Assembly: GCA_937928635.1 (NCBI GenBank)
Contig: CALFWM010000053.1
Location: forward strand, 1-64,000
From: an uncultured Sulfitobacter sp.
GTDB taxonomy: Bacteria; Pseudomonadota; Alphaproteobacteria; Rhodobacterales; Rhodobacteraceae
Direction: 5' to 3'
Length of the DNA stretch: 64,000 nt
Shown piece after piece: positions 17,389-26,056 of the stretch; positions within the stretch are counted from its first letter, which is position 1; each line of letters opens with the position of its first letter. A model generated the notes under the pieces. That model did no database searches. It was not told where the DNA came from and saw only the letters and a program-made list of their open reading frames with translations. A program made the translations under genes and the position numbers.

Positions 17389-18327
17389 ATGAGCAGCTTT
17401 TCCGTCACAGAACCCTCCAATCGCTCCAAGTGGTTCGCCGGCACGCTGGTCATCCTCTACGCGCTGATCACCATGGTCCCACTGGCATGGATCATGCTCA
17501 CCGGGTTCAAATCCCCGGCGGACGCGATCAGCTATCCGCCCAAGGTGGTCTTTGAACCCACGCTTGAGGGCTACGTGAATCTCTTTACCACCCGCACCCG
17601 GCAAACGCCGGAGTTCCTCGCCGCCAACCCGCCCGAAACCTGGTACGAGGAAATCGTGCGCGAATACGACATGGTCATCGCAGGCCCGTCGAAGTTTGGC
17701 GAACGCTTCCTCAATTCCGTAATCATCGGCTTTGGCTCAACCTTCCTCAGTATCTTCCTTGGAACCCTTGCCGCCTACGCATTCAGCAGGTTCAAGATCC
17801 CCTTAGCCGACGACCTACTGTTCTTCATCCTTTCTACAAGGATGATGCCCCCCATCGCTGTCGCGATCCCGATTTTTCTGATGTACCGACAGCTCGGTCT
17901 GTCGGACACGCACCTGGGCATGATCCTGCTTTACACGGGTGTGAATATTTCCCTCGCCGTCTGGCTGCTGAAAGGCTTCATTGACGAAATCCCGCTGGAG
18001 TACGAAGAGGCAGCACTGATCGACGGCTACACAAGGTTCCAAGCCTTCTACAAAGTCGTCCTCCCGCAGGCGGCCACGGGCATCGCCTCGACCGCGATTT
18101 TCTGTCTGATCTTTGCCTGGAACGAATACGCCTTCGCGGTCCTGCTGACCTCGGGCACGGCCCAGACCGCACCGCCATTCATCCCGACCATCATCGGCGT
18201 GGGTGGTCTTGATTGGCCAGCTGTCGCGGCGGGGGCCACGATCTTCCTTCTGCCGGTCATGATCTTCACCATCCTGCTGCGCAAGCACCTGCTGCGCGGC
18301 ATCACATTCGGGGCGGTGCGCAAATGA
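17389..18327 (+). CDS. CUT1 ABC transporter permease, MalG-type
   Basis: A 312-aa inner-membrane permease with six predicted helices. The EAA loop is canonical (EEAALIDGYTRFQAF, Gly kept), so this subunit likely makes the standard contact with an ATPase. A long periplasmic segment (about residues 50-100, containing TRTRQTPEFLAANPPETW) lies between helices 1 and 2. It follows the MalF-type permease after a 193-bp structured gap and precedes a small membrane protein gene. No strong ribosome binding site is obvious directly upstream of the ATG at 17389. Confidence 0.92.
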   Translation: MSSFSVTEPSNRSKWFAGTLVILYALITMVPLAWIMLTGFKSPADAISYPPKVVFEPTLEGYVNLFTTRTRQTPEFLAANPPETWYEEIVREYDMVIAGPSKFGERFLNSVIIGFGSTFLSIFLGTLAAYAFSRFKIPLADDLLFFILSTRMMPPIAVAIPIFLMYRQLGLSDTHLGMILLYTGVNISLAVWLLKGFIDEIPLEYEEAALIDGYTRFQAFYKVVLPQAATGIASTAIFCLIFAWNEYAFAVLLTSGTAQTAPPFIPTIIGVGGLDWPAVAAGATIFLLPVMIFTILLRKHLLRGITFGAVRK

Positions 18328-18341
18328 TCCTAACGGCAAAA

Positions 18342-18385
18342 ATACCGACCACATCCCGACGCAATACCGACGTGATACCGATGTG
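18342..18385 (+). repeat. Four tandem 11-bp repeats in the leader of the small membrane protein gene
   Basis: Four consecutive 11-bp units based on ATACCGACNNN (18342, 18353, 18364, 18375). Units 1 and 3 share eight bases exactly, and units 2 and 4 differ by one base each. An 11-bp period is about one DNA turn. They lie 27 bp before the ATG of the 62-aa gene. Function unknown. Confidence 0.7.
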
Positions 18386-18412
18386 CCATTTCATCCTTCA
18401 GGAGGCCCTGAC

Positions 18413-18601
18413 ATGAGCCACTTTTTCGCCGGTCTTTTGCGCCTCAAACGCGGCCCTTGGGAAATGGTCGCCACCATCCTGATCGGTCTTGGGGTGTTTA
18501 TGCTGATGCAGCCCTTCGTGCTCTGGGCCTATACCTATTCTTTCATTGTCACGCTGGTTGGCACGGTGATGTTTATCATCGTCAGCCATTTCCCGGAGTA
18601 A
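18413..18601 (+). CDS. Small integral membrane protein of the polyol ABC operon
   Basis: A 62-aa protein. A strong AGGAGG seven bases before the ATG fixes the start. Two hydrophobic helices (about 19-38 and 41-58) are separated by a short Trp/Tyr loop (VLWAYTYS), and the N terminus has the basic segment LRLKRGPW, suggesting an N-in hairpin. Placed between the second permease and the first ATPase, it may be an accessory subunit of the transporter; comparable tiny proteins occur in some CUT1 glycerol/polyol operons, but homology is not established here. Confidence 0.82.
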   Translation: MSHFFAGLLRLKRGPWEMVATILIGLGVFMLMQPFVLWAYTYSFIVTLVGTVMFIIVSHFPE

Positions 18602-18606
18602 GCCCC

Positions 18607-19704
18607 TTGGCGCAGATCGAGATCAAGAATATCCGAAAGGATTTTGGGGCTTTCAATGCGGTGAAAGAAAGCTCTTTCACCATTGAGGATGGCGAGTTTT
18701 TCATGCTGCTTGGCCCGTCTGGCTGTGGCAAAACCACAACCTTGCGAATGATCGCGGGACTTGAATTGCCAACCTCGGGTGAGATTTATCTGGATGGTGA
18801 AGAGATCAGCCAGCTGCCACCCAGTCAGCGTGATATTGCCTTTGTATTTCAGATGTTTGCGCTTTACCCGCATCTCAATGTGCGCAAGAACCTGAGCTAT
18901 CCTCTGGTCTCTCAGGGCATGCCACGCGCGCAAGTCAGGGCAAAGGTGGAGGAGGTCGCAAACATCCTTGGGATCACCGACATCCTCAACAGGGGTGTTG
19001 GGGGATTGTCCGGCGGGGACCGCCAGCGCGTTGCGCTGGGCCGTGCGATTGTGCGCGACCCCAAAGCATTTATGATGGACGAACCCCTGGGCGCTTTGGA
19101 CGCAGAATTTCGCGAACATATGTCCGAAGAATTGCGCGCGCTGCACGACCGGATGAAGGCGACCACGGTCTACGTGACCCACGATCAACTTGAAGCCATG
19201 CAAATGGGCGACAAGATCGTGGTGATGAACAACGCCGTCGTAGAACAATTCGGCACGCCACAGGAGATTTACGACAAGCCCGCCACCATGTTTGTTGCCG
19301 ACTTCATCGGCTCCCCCTCGATGAACTTTCTGCCCTTCGCGGGAAAGGTCGCGGAAGGGGCGCAAGCCATTGAAATGCATGGTACTTCCTTTGGCGTGCC
19401 ACGGCAACAACAGGGCAGCGACGGGCGGTTGGTGTTTGGTGTGCGCCCTGAACATGTGATGCTTTCAGACAGTGGTGCATATCGCGGTGAGGTGCTGGCG
19501 TCCGAATACCTTGGCACCACCCAGATCATCACACTTGACACGCCCAACGGAGAGCTGAAGGCGCGTATCGACAGCGGTCAGGTTGCGACCGTTGGGGAAA
19601 AGGTCGGCCTTGGCTTTGATGCCCGGCGGATCACGCTGTTTGATGAAAGCAACGGGCAGGCATTGCGTTCTGATCTGAACCAGGGGGTGCTGGCACATGG
19701 CTGA
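18607..19704 (+). CDS. CUT1 ABC transporter ATPase 1 (UgpC/MalK-like)
   Basis: A 365-aa ATPase. The frame is open farther upstream, but the N terminus AQIEIKNIRKDFG fits a TTG start at 18607 with GGAG eight bases upstream, just after the small membrane gene stop. Walker A GPSGCGKTT, signature LSGGDRQRVALGRA and Walker B MMDEPLGALDA are all present, followed by the MalK-type C-terminal OB-fold regulatory domain (about 240-365). It overlaps the second ATPase gene by 8 bp. Two distinct ATPases suggest a heterodimeric motor. Confidence 0.92.
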   Translation: MAQIEIKNIRKDFGAFNAVKESSFTIEDGEFFMLLGPSGCGKTTTLRMIAGLELPTSGEIYLDGEEISQLPPSQRDIAFVFQMFALYPHLNVRKNLSYPLVSQGMPRAQVRAKVEEVANILGITDILNRGVGGLSGGDRQRVALGRAIVRDPKAFMMDEPLGALDAEFREHMSEELRALHDRMKATTVYVTHDQLEAMQMGDKIVVMNNAVVEQFGTPQEIYDKPATMFVADFIGSPSMNFLPFAGKVAEGAQAIEMHGTSFGVPRQQQGSDGRLVFGVRPEHVMLSDSGAYRGEVLASEYLGTTQIITLDTPNGELKARIDSGQVATVGEKVGLGFDARRITLFDESNGQALRSDLNQGVLAHG

Positions 19705-20692
19705 GGTGATCCTGAAAAACCTGTCCAAATCCTTTGGCACGGATGTGGGTGTTGAGGATCTGTCGATGACAATTCCCGACGGGGCCTTTGTTGTTATGCT
19801 GGGGCCGACAGGTGCGGGTAAGACAACAACGCTGCGGCTGATTTCTGGCCTGGACAAAGCGGACAGTGGTGAGATCTGGATTGGTGGACGCAATGTGGGT
19901 AATGAAACCCCGGCGCAACGCGATGTGGCCATGGTGTTTCAGCAATACTCGCTCTACCCGCATTTGACCGTTCGGGATAATCTGGCGTTTCCGCTAAAAT
20001 CCCCGATCCTCAACACGCCTGCGGACGAAATCGCGCGCAAGGTGGCAGAGGTGGCCGATGTCTTGCAGATCGTGCACAAGCTCGACAACAAGGCGACGGA
20101 ATTGTCGGGCGGCGAAATGCAGCGTGTCTCGATTGGCCGTGCCCTTGTGCGGGAGCCGCAGATTTACTTGATGGATGAACCGCTTAGCTCATTGGACGCG
20201 AAACTGCGCACCGACCTGCGGGTGGAGCTGAAACGCATTCAGGCCAGCCTTGGGGCCACCTTGCTATACGTCACCCATGATCAGGTTGAGGCAATGACAA
20301 TGGCCACGCATGTGGGCGTGTTGAACGAAGGCAAGCTGGTGCAATTCGGCACCCCGCGAGAGATCTACGAAAACCCCAATTCGCTTTATGTCGCCAGCCG
20401 TCTTGGCCTGCCGCGTATCAACATTTTGCCGGCAGACGTGTTTGGCGGTGCGCCCAGTGGCACAACACAAATTGGCCTGCGCCCCGAACATATCACACAG
20501 GGCGACGGGCACGAGGCAGAGATCAAACGGGTGGAGCATTTGGGTGATCAGACCCGCCTGCACCTGAACCTGCAAGGGCATGCGATCACCACAATTGCGG
20601 ACCCCGAAGCCACCTACACCCCCGGCGCACATCTGAAAATTGCGCCCAAACATCCGCTTTGCTTTGACGCACAGGGCAATCGCATTCGCTGA
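19697..20692 (+). CDS. CUT1 ABC transporter ATPase 2
   Basis: A 331-aa ATPase paralogous to its upstream neighbour. Walker A GPTGAGKTT, signature LSGGEMQRVSIGRA and Walker B YLMDEPLSSLDA are intact, so both ATPases look catalytically competent. The C-terminal OB region is shorter than in ATPase 1. Start overlaps the previous stop by 8 bp, implying coupled, near-equal synthesis. Known parallel: the rhizobial glycerol transporter uses two ATPases (GlpS, GlpT). Confidence 0.92.
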   Translation: MAEVILKNLSKSFGTDVGVEDLSMTIPDGAFVVMLGPTGAGKTTTLRLISGLDKADSGEIWIGGRNVGNETPAQRDVAMVFQQYSLYPHLTVRDNLAFPLKSPILNTPADEIARKVAEVADVLQIVHKLDNKATELSGGEMQRVSIGRALVREPQIYLMDEPLSSLDAKLRTDLRVELKRIQASLGATLLYVTHDQVEAMTMATHVGVLNEGKLVQFGTPREIYENPNSLYVASRLGLPRINILPADVFGGAPSGTTQIGLRPEHITQGDGHEAEIKRVEHLGDQTRLHLNLQGHAITTIADPEATYTPGAHLKIAPKHPLCFDAQGNRIR

Positions 20693-20703
20693 GGAGAGAC
20701 GAC

Positions 20704-22329
20704 ATGAGCCAGTTTATCAACGCCAAAGAGACGCTTGTCACGGATGCAGTGGATGGGTTGATTGAAACCTCTGGTGGGGCGCTGACCCGGCTGGATGGCT
20801 ACCCCCATATCAAAGTGGTGTATCGTACGGATTGGGACAGATCCAAGGTTGCGTTGATCTCCGGTGGCGGATCGGGGCATGAACCTGCGCATGCGGGATT
20901 TGTCGGGCGCGGCATGCTCACGGCGGCCGTCTGTGGTGAGGTTTTTGCCTCGCCTTCTGTGGATGCGGTGCTGGCGGGCATTCTGGCGGTGACAGGCGAG
21001 GCGGGGTGTTTGCTGATCGTCAAGAACTACACCGGGGACCGGCTGAATTTTGGCCTCGCGGCAGAACGCGCGCGCGCCTTTGGGCTCAAGGTGGCGATGG
21101 TTGTGGTGGGTGATGACATCGCGCGGCCTGACCTGCCGCAGCCACGTGGCGTGGCGGGTACGTTGTTTGTGCATAAAATCGCGGGGGCACTGGCCGAACA
21201 GGGTGCTGACCTTGATACAGTGCAACAGGCCGCACAGCAGACGATTGAGGCGACCGCGTCGATCGGCATGTCGCTTGATACCTGCACCATGCCCGGTGCC
21301 ACGCGAGAGGATCGTATTCCGGCTGGCAATGCAGAGTTAGGTCTGGGCATTCATGGTGAGGCGGGCGTGGAACAAGTCGCCCACAAGGATGCCGCACAGG
21401 CGATGGGTATGATGCTGGATAAGCTCTCTGGCCACATTGGTGCGGGTCCGCATGTGGCGATCCTGAACAACCTCGGTGGCACCACGCCACTGGAGATGAG
21501 TGTGCTGGCCCATGAGCTTGCGACCAATCCCAAGGCGGAGGCGATCCAATATGTTGTTGGCCCGTCCGGTATGATGACTGCGCTGGATATGCACGGATTT
21601 TCGGTGTCCGTCCTGCCTGTCACGGCGGACAATAAGGACCATCTTTTGGCAGATGTTGGTGTTTCCGCCTGGCCGGGCATGAAAGGTGTCGGGCCGGTCA
21701 CGGTTCAACCGCTGCCTGATGGCCTGTCACCGATCCAGCCTATCGCGTCACAAAACCCAAAGGTGCGCGGGTTGATCGAACAGGTTTGTGCGCTTCTGGC
21801 GGCGGCGGAGGACGACCTGAATGCACTGGACGCAAAATCAGGGGACGGCGACACCGGCAGCACCCTAAGCACAGCCGCCCATGCCTTGCGCGGGTCACTG
21901 GACCGCATGCCGCTGGCCGATCTGACACAGCTGTTTCGGGCCATCAGCAATGAACTGAGCCAAACGATGGGTGGGTCTTCTGGCATCATCCTGTCGATCT
22001 TTTTTGGTGCAACGGGCGACGCCTGTGCCAATGGCATGCCAACCTCTGCGGCGCTTTTGGCGGGGCTGGAGCGGATCAGTCAGGTCGGGGGCGCGCGTGC
22101 AGGTGATCGAACGATGATTGATGCACTGGAGCCAGCCTTGAAGGCACTGCCCGAAGGTATTGCAGCAGCGGCCAGCGCAGCGCGGGCTGGTGCGGATCAC
22201 ACAGCCACGATAGGACGGGCCAAGGCCGGGCGATCCTCCTATGTGCCGGAGGAAAACCTGATTGGCCATAATGACCCCGGTGCAGAGGCTGTAGCGCGTC
22301 TGTTTGAAGGTTTGGCCAAAGCGATGTAA
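20704..22329 (+). CDS. Single-chain ATP-dependent dihydroxyacetone/keto-sugar kinase (DhaK-DhaL)
   Basis: A 541-aa cytoplasmic kinase. The DhaK part (1-335) has the GGGSGHEPAHAG phosphate loop and His217 in GLGIHGEAG, which binds the ketone covalently as a hemiaminal. The DhaL part (about 350-541) has the Mg-ATP aspartates in LDAKSGDGDTG (376, 381, 383). DhaK and DhaL fused in one chain indicates ATP rather than PEP-phosphotransferase dependence. Related enzymes phosphorylate dihydroxyacetone, erythrulose or similar keto-sugars, so the substrate could be either. It sits in the ABC operon with an AGGAGAG site upstream. Confidence 0.9.
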   Translation: MSQFINAKETLVTDAVDGLIETSGGALTRLDGYPHIKVVYRTDWDRSKVALISGGGSGHEPAHAGFVGRGMLTAAVCGEVFASPSVDAVLAGILAVTGEAGCLLIVKNYTGDRLNFGLAAERARAFGLKVAMVVVGDDIARPDLPQPRGVAGTLFVHKIAGALAEQGADLDTVQQAAQQTIEATASIGMSLDTCTMPGATREDRIPAGNAELGLGIHGEAGVEQVAHKDAAQAMGMMLDKLSGHIGAGPHVAILNNLGGTTPLEMSVLAHELATNPKAEAIQYVVGPSGMMTALDMHGFSVSVLPVTADNKDHLLADVGVSAWPGMKGVGPVTVQPLPDGLSPIQPIASQNPKVRGLIEQVCALLAAAEDDLNALDAKSGDGDTGSTLSTAAHALRGSLDRMPLADLTQLFRAISNELSQTMGGSSGIILSIFFGATGDACANGMPTSAALLAGLERISQVGGARAGDRTMIDALEPALKALPEGIAAAASAARAGADHTATIGRAKAGRSSYVPEENLIGHNDPGAEAVARLFEGLAKAM

Positions 22330-22342
22330 CGAAAAGGATAAA

Positions 22343-23422
22343 ATGAGCCCGAACCTGATGACCCCTGAAACGCCGACAATCAACGACATTGCCCGTGTCG
22401 CTGAGGTCAGTCTTGCGACCGTTGACCGGGTACTGAACGCCCGCCCCGGTGTGCGTGAAAAGACCGTTGAAAAGGTCAATCAGGCCATCGCAGAATTGGG
22501 ATACGTGCGGGATACGGCGGCGGCCAATCTTGCACGGGGGCGGGTGTATAACTTTGTCTTCATTTTGCCCTCTAACAAGAATGAGTTTTTGCACTCTCTT
22601 GAGGCGCAGACTGAGCAATTGGCGCAGTCGCTGCGCCGGGAACGCACGCGCGTGTCTGTGGTGCGCGTGGCAGGGTTTGACCCTGTTGCCCTGACGGATG
22701 AGCTTAAGAAAATTGACGCATTGAACGTTGATGGCGTTGCAATTTTTGGGCCAGAAACGTCATCTGTGCGAGATTCCATTGCGCATCTCAAGGCGAATGG
22801 CGTGACAGTTGTTTCACTGGTTGCGGATATTCCGAGTTCTGATCGTGATCATTATGTGGGTGTCGATAATATTGCGGCCGGGCGGACGGCAGCGCAGTTG
22901 CTGGGCCGCTTTCTGGCCCCGCGACAGGGAAAGATATTGGTGTTGACCGGGTCAATGCTGGCGCGGGACCATCTGGAGCGGCGGCTCGGCTTTGATGAAA
23001 TTATGGCGCGGGATTTTCCGCAGTTGGAGGTGCTGGCCTCGCTAGAGGGTCGCGATGACCCTGACCTGATCGAACGTTTGTTGCCTCGGGCCTTGTCAGA
23101 TCATTCTGACGTCATCGGGATCTATTCCTCTGCTGCCGGGAATGAGGGCTTGTTGCGGTTCTTCAAATCGAGTGGTGTAAGAGAAAACCCTGTGGTCATC
23201 GCGCATGAGCTGACGCCATTATCGCGCAGGGCCCTAAGTGACGGGATGATTGACGCCGTGATCAGTCAGGATTCAGGTCATTTGGTGCGCAGTGCGGTGC
23301 GGGTCATGCGCGCCAAAGTTGACAACAGCCCTATCAACACTGCGCAGGAGCGCATTCGGATTGACGTTTACATAAGAGAAAACATGCCCCCCGACGGGGA
23401 AATACAGGAGAATCAGACATGA
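22343..23422 (+). CDS. LacI-family transcriptional regulator of the polyol operon
   Basis: A 359-aa repressor. The helix-turn-helix is at about residues 12-35 (NDIARVAEVSLATVDRVLN), followed by the hinge helix and a type 1 periplasmic-binding-like effector domain. The ATG at 22343 has AAGGA upstream; the open frame extends farther into the kinase gene but lacks family features. It lies inside the operon, so it would control its own synthesis. The two operator copies at 14714-14761, with a central CG, are the natural targets. The stop overlaps the next gene by 4 bp (ATGA). Confidence 0.9.
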   Translation: MSPNLMTPETPTINDIARVAEVSLATVDRVLNARPGVREKTVEKVNQAIAELGYVRDTAAANLARGRVYNFVFILPSNKNEFLHSLEAQTEQLAQSLRRERTRVSVVRVAGFDPVALTDELKKIDALNVDGVAIFGPETSSVRDSIAHLKANGVTVVSLVADIPSSDRDHYVGVDNIAAGRTAAQLLGRFLAPRQGKILVLTGSMLARDHLERRLGFDEIMARDFPQLEVLASLEGRDDPDLIERLLPRALSDHSDVIGIYSSAAGNEGLLRFFKSSGVRENPVVIAHELTPLSRRALSDGMIDAVISQDSGHLVRSAVRVMRAKVDNSPINTAQERIRIDVYIRENMPPDGEIQENQT

Positions 23423-24471
23423 AAACGATCAAAGGCCCAGCCCTGTTTCTGGCACAATTTGCAGGGGATGAGGCACCGTTCAATTCGTGGGGGTCGATCA
23501 CCAAATGGGCCGCGGATTGCGGATATAAAGGCGTGCAAGTGCCCAGCTGGGATGCGCGGTTGTTTGATCTTGCCAAGGCGGCAGAGAGTAAGGATTATTG
23601 CGACACGTTCAAAGGGCGGGCCGCCGAAAACGGGATCGAGGTGACAGAGCTTTCCTCCCACCTGCAGGGGCAGCTTGTTGCCGTGCATCCGGCCTATGAT
23701 ACGGCCTTTGACGGGTTCGCGGACCCGTCTGTGCATGGTGATCCGAAGGCGCGGCAGGCATGGGCAGTGGATCAGGTGATGAAAGCAATTTCAGCCTCGG
23801 CCAACATGGGCATCAAAAATCACGTGACGTTTTCTGGCGCGCTGGCCTGGCCCTATGTGTACCCATGGCCACAGCGGCCTGCGGGGTTGATCGAAACGGC
23901 TTTTGATGAACTGGCGGCGCGGTGGCGTCCGATCCTGGATCATGCGGATGCAAATGACGTGAACATTTGCTACGAAATCCACCCAGGCGAAGACCTGCAT
24001 GATGGTGTGACGTTTGAGATGTTTCTGGAACGGGTAGACAACCATGCGCGCTGCAACATGCTCTATGATCCGTCTCACTACGTGTTGCAGTGTCTGGATT
24101 ACCTCGACAACATTGATATCTATGCCGACCGGATCAAGATGTTCCACGTCAAGGATGCGGAGTTTAATCCAACCGGGCGGCAGGGTGTCTATTCCGGCTA
24201 TCAGCCTTGGGTCGATCGCGCCGGACGGTTCCGCTCATTGGGTGATGGGCAGGTCGATTTCAAGGCGATCTTTTCCAAGCTCTCTGCCATCGACTTTGAT
24301 GGCTGGGCTGTGGTCGAATGGGAGTGCTGCCTGAAGCATCCGGAGGACGGCGCGCGTGAGGGGGCGCAATTTGTGTCTGATCACATCATCCGTGTGACGG
24401 AGCGTGCGTTTGATGATTTTGCAGATGGCGGCACGGATGAGGCCGCCAATCGCGCGATGTTGGGTTTGTGA
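23419..24471 (+). CDS. TIM-barrel sugar isomerase/epimerase (AP endonuclease 2 family)
   Basis: A 350-aa xylose-isomerase-like TIM barrel. Likely metal ligands are visible in YEIHPGED, MLYDPSHYVLQ, MFHVKDAEF and VVEWECC segments (Glu, Asp, His, Glu of the typical divalent-metal site). Members of this family isomerise or dehydrate keto-sugars. Overlap of 4 bp with lacI shows it belongs to the operon. It is probably the partner of the Gfo/Idh enzyme at 24781, a pairing that recurs at 40-41 kb. Substrate unknown. Confidence 0.85.
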   Translation: MKTIKGPALFLAQFAGDEAPFNSWGSITKWAADCGYKGVQVPSWDARLFDLAKAAESKDYCDTFKGRAAENGIEVTELSSHLQGQLVAVHPAYDTAFDGFADPSVHGDPKARQAWAVDQVMKAISASANMGIKNHVTFSGALAWPYVYPWPQRPAGLIETAFDELAARWRPILDHADANDVNICYEIHPGEDLHDGVTFEMFLERVDNHARCNMLYDPSHYVLQCLDYLDNIDIYADRIKMFHVKDAEFNPTGRQGVYSGYQPWVDRAGRFRSLGDGQVDFKAIFSKLSAIDFDGWAVVEWECCLKHPEDGAREGAQFVSDHIIRVTERAFDDFADGGTDEAANRAMLGL

Positions 24472-24473
24472 CC

Positions 24474-24680
24474 TTAGGCTTGCCAGAACATTTTGGCGGC
24501 TTCACCGTCGGCTTGTTCCGGCGTGATCCCCATGTCGGTCAGGCGGTCCAGTTCCAGGGTAGCCAAAATGCGGCGTTGTTTGGAACGGGCGACCCAGAAT
24601 GCGATGGTGCCCAGAATGTTGATGGGGCTAGGCTGTGTAAAACGAGGACGGGCAATAATGTTTGTTGCGTGAACGGTCAT
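24474..24680 (-). CDS. DUF1127 small protein
   Basis: A 68-aa protein. The C-terminal part (RRILATLELDRLTDMGITPEQADGEAAKMFW) has the DUF1127 pattern of an Arg-rich helix, L-x-D-x-G and a final Trp. Start at 24680 is supported by AAGGAAC seven bases upstream; an in-frame ATG at 24713 lacks this. DUF1127 proteins are often RNA-binding or stress/phosphate-linked in alphaproteobacteria. It is convergent with the isomerase gene (2 bp apart) and divergent from the Gfo/Idh gene, with a CRP-like site between. Confidence 0.82.
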   Translation of the reverse strand: MTVHATNIIARPRFTQPSPINILGTIAFWVARSKQRRILATLELDRLTDMGITPEQADGEAAKMFWQA

Positions 24681-24734
24681 CTGAATGTTCCTTTGATCTA
24701 ATGACCTATTCATCCCACAGATTGCCGGGTCTGA

Positions 24735-24752
24735 CTGTGATCTAGCTCACAG
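24735..24752. promoter_or_regulatory. CRP/FNR-type site between DUF1127 and Gfo/Idh genes
   Basis: CTGTGATCTAGCTCACAG has perfect 6-bp arms around a 6-bp centre and matches the classic TGTGA-N6-TCACA consensus exactly. It ends 28 bp before the Gfo/Idh start and 54 bp before the DUF1127 start, positions suited to act on either promoter. Which CRP/FNR family member binds is unknown. Confidence 0.72.
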
Positions 24753-24780
24753 ATGGAAAAATAAGTTGGGAGAGTTTGAA

Positions 24781-25926
24781 TTGAATACTCAAAATACAGC
24801 GCCGCAGCGGATCAGACTGGGCATGGTAGGGGGCGGAAATGATGCGTTTATCGGTGGGGTTCACCGCATCGCATCGCGCATTGATAATCGTTTTGAACTT
24901 GTGGCGGGGGCGTTGTCATCGACCCCGGAAAAGGCGCAAGCCTCTGGCGAGGCGCTGGGCCTGCCGCGCATTTACGATGATTTCAAACAAATGGCGATCC
25001 GCGAGGCACGGTTGAAAAACGGCATTCAGGCGGTCTCGATTGTCACGCCCAACCACGTGCATTTTGCCGCCGCGCGCGAGTTTCTGAAACGTGGCATTCA
25101 CGTGATTTGCGACAAGCCGCTGACCTCAACCCTGGCGGACGCGAAAAAGCTGGTCAAAGCGGCGGAGCAGTCTGACGCGCTGTTTATCCTGACCCATAAC
25201 TACACGGGCTACCCGATGGTACGTCAGGCGCGCGAGATGGTGGCGGCAGGCGTAATTGGTCAAATTCGGGTCGTGCAGGTTGAATACCCGCAAGACTGGC
25301 TGACCCGGCATGAGGAATTTAAGCAGGCCGAATGGCGCACCGACCCTGCGCGTTCAGGGGCAGGTGGTTCTACCGGCGATATTGGCACGCATGCGCATAA
25401 CCTTGCGCGGTTCATCACCGGGCTTGAGGTAGAAAGCCTTGCCGCTGATCTGGATGCCTTTGTGCCGGGGCGGCCAATTGATGACAACGGCCACGTGATG
25501 CTGCGGTTTGAAGGGGGCGCAAAAGGCATGCTGTGGTGTTCTCAGGTGGCACCAGGCAATGAAAACGCGCTGCGCATCAGAGTTTATGGCGAAAGCGGTG
25601 GGCTGGAATGGGCACAGGAAAACCCCAATGCGCTGTGGCACACGCCCTTTGGTGAACCCAAGCGGGTGATCACACGCAACGGTGCCGGGGCCGGTGATGC
25701 CGCCGCCCGGATGAGCCGTATCCCGCCCGGCCATCCCGAGGGCTATCTGGAGGCATTTGCCAATATCTACACAGAGGCCGCCCGTGCGATTGAGGCCCAT
25801 GCCAGTGGCGCGAAACTGTCATCAGATGTGGTCTATCCCACAATTACAGATGGGTTGCGCGGTGTGGAATTTGTGGATGCCTGTGTGCGGTCCTCGGCGC
25901 GCAATGCCGCCTGGGTCAAGCTCTAG
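24781..25926 (+). CDS. Gfo/Idh/MocA-family NAD(P)-dependent sugar dehydrogenase
   Basis: A 381-aa enzyme with an N-terminal Rossmann fold (GMVGGGNDAFIGGVHR) and the family active-site segment CDKPLTSTLADA, then a C-terminal alpha/beta substrate domain with GDIGTHAHNLARF. A TTG at 24781 with GGGAGAG six bases upstream is the best start; an earlier TTG at 24766 overlaps that site. Likely oxidises a sugar or polyol from the upstream operon. The N terminus resembles the enzyme at 39288 (GMIGGGEGSQIGPAHR). It is monocistronic by position, with a CRP-like site in its promoter region. Confidence 0.88.
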   Translation: MNTQNTAPQRIRLGMVGGGNDAFIGGVHRIASRIDNRFELVAGALSSTPEKAQASGEALGLPRIYDDFKQMAIREARLKNGIQAVSIVTPNHVHFAAAREFLKRGIHVICDKPLTSTLADAKKLVKAAEQSDALFILTHNYTGYPMVRQAREMVAAGVIGQIRVVQVEYPQDWLTRHEEFKQAEWRTDPARSGAGGSTGDIGTHAHNLARFITGLEVESLAADLDAFVPGRPIDDNGHVMLRFEGGAKGMLWCSQVAPGNENALRIRVYGESGGLEWAQENPNALWHTPFGEPKRVITRNGAGAGDAAARMSRIPPGHPEGYLEAFANIYTEAARAIEAHASGAKLSSDVVYPTITDGLRGVEFVDACVRSSARNAAWVKL

Positions 25927-25942
25927 CGGATCTGGCTTTGCA

Positions 25943-25963
25943 TGATAATTGAGAGGATTATCA
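25943..25963. promoter_or_regulatory. Inverted repeat upstream of the ureidoglycine aminohydrolase gene
   Basis: TGATAAT and ATTATCA are perfect 7-bp arms spaced by 7 nt, in the AT-rich 130-bp region before 26057. A plausible operator for a purine-pathway regulator; the regulator is not identified. Confidence 0.45.
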
Positions 25964-26056
25964 AATAATTCCGAACACTTCTGCGCACCCATTTGCAGTG
26001 GCCTTCTTTTGCCAAGGGGCGGATGATAGCGCATTACGTAAAGACGAGGAAATTTG

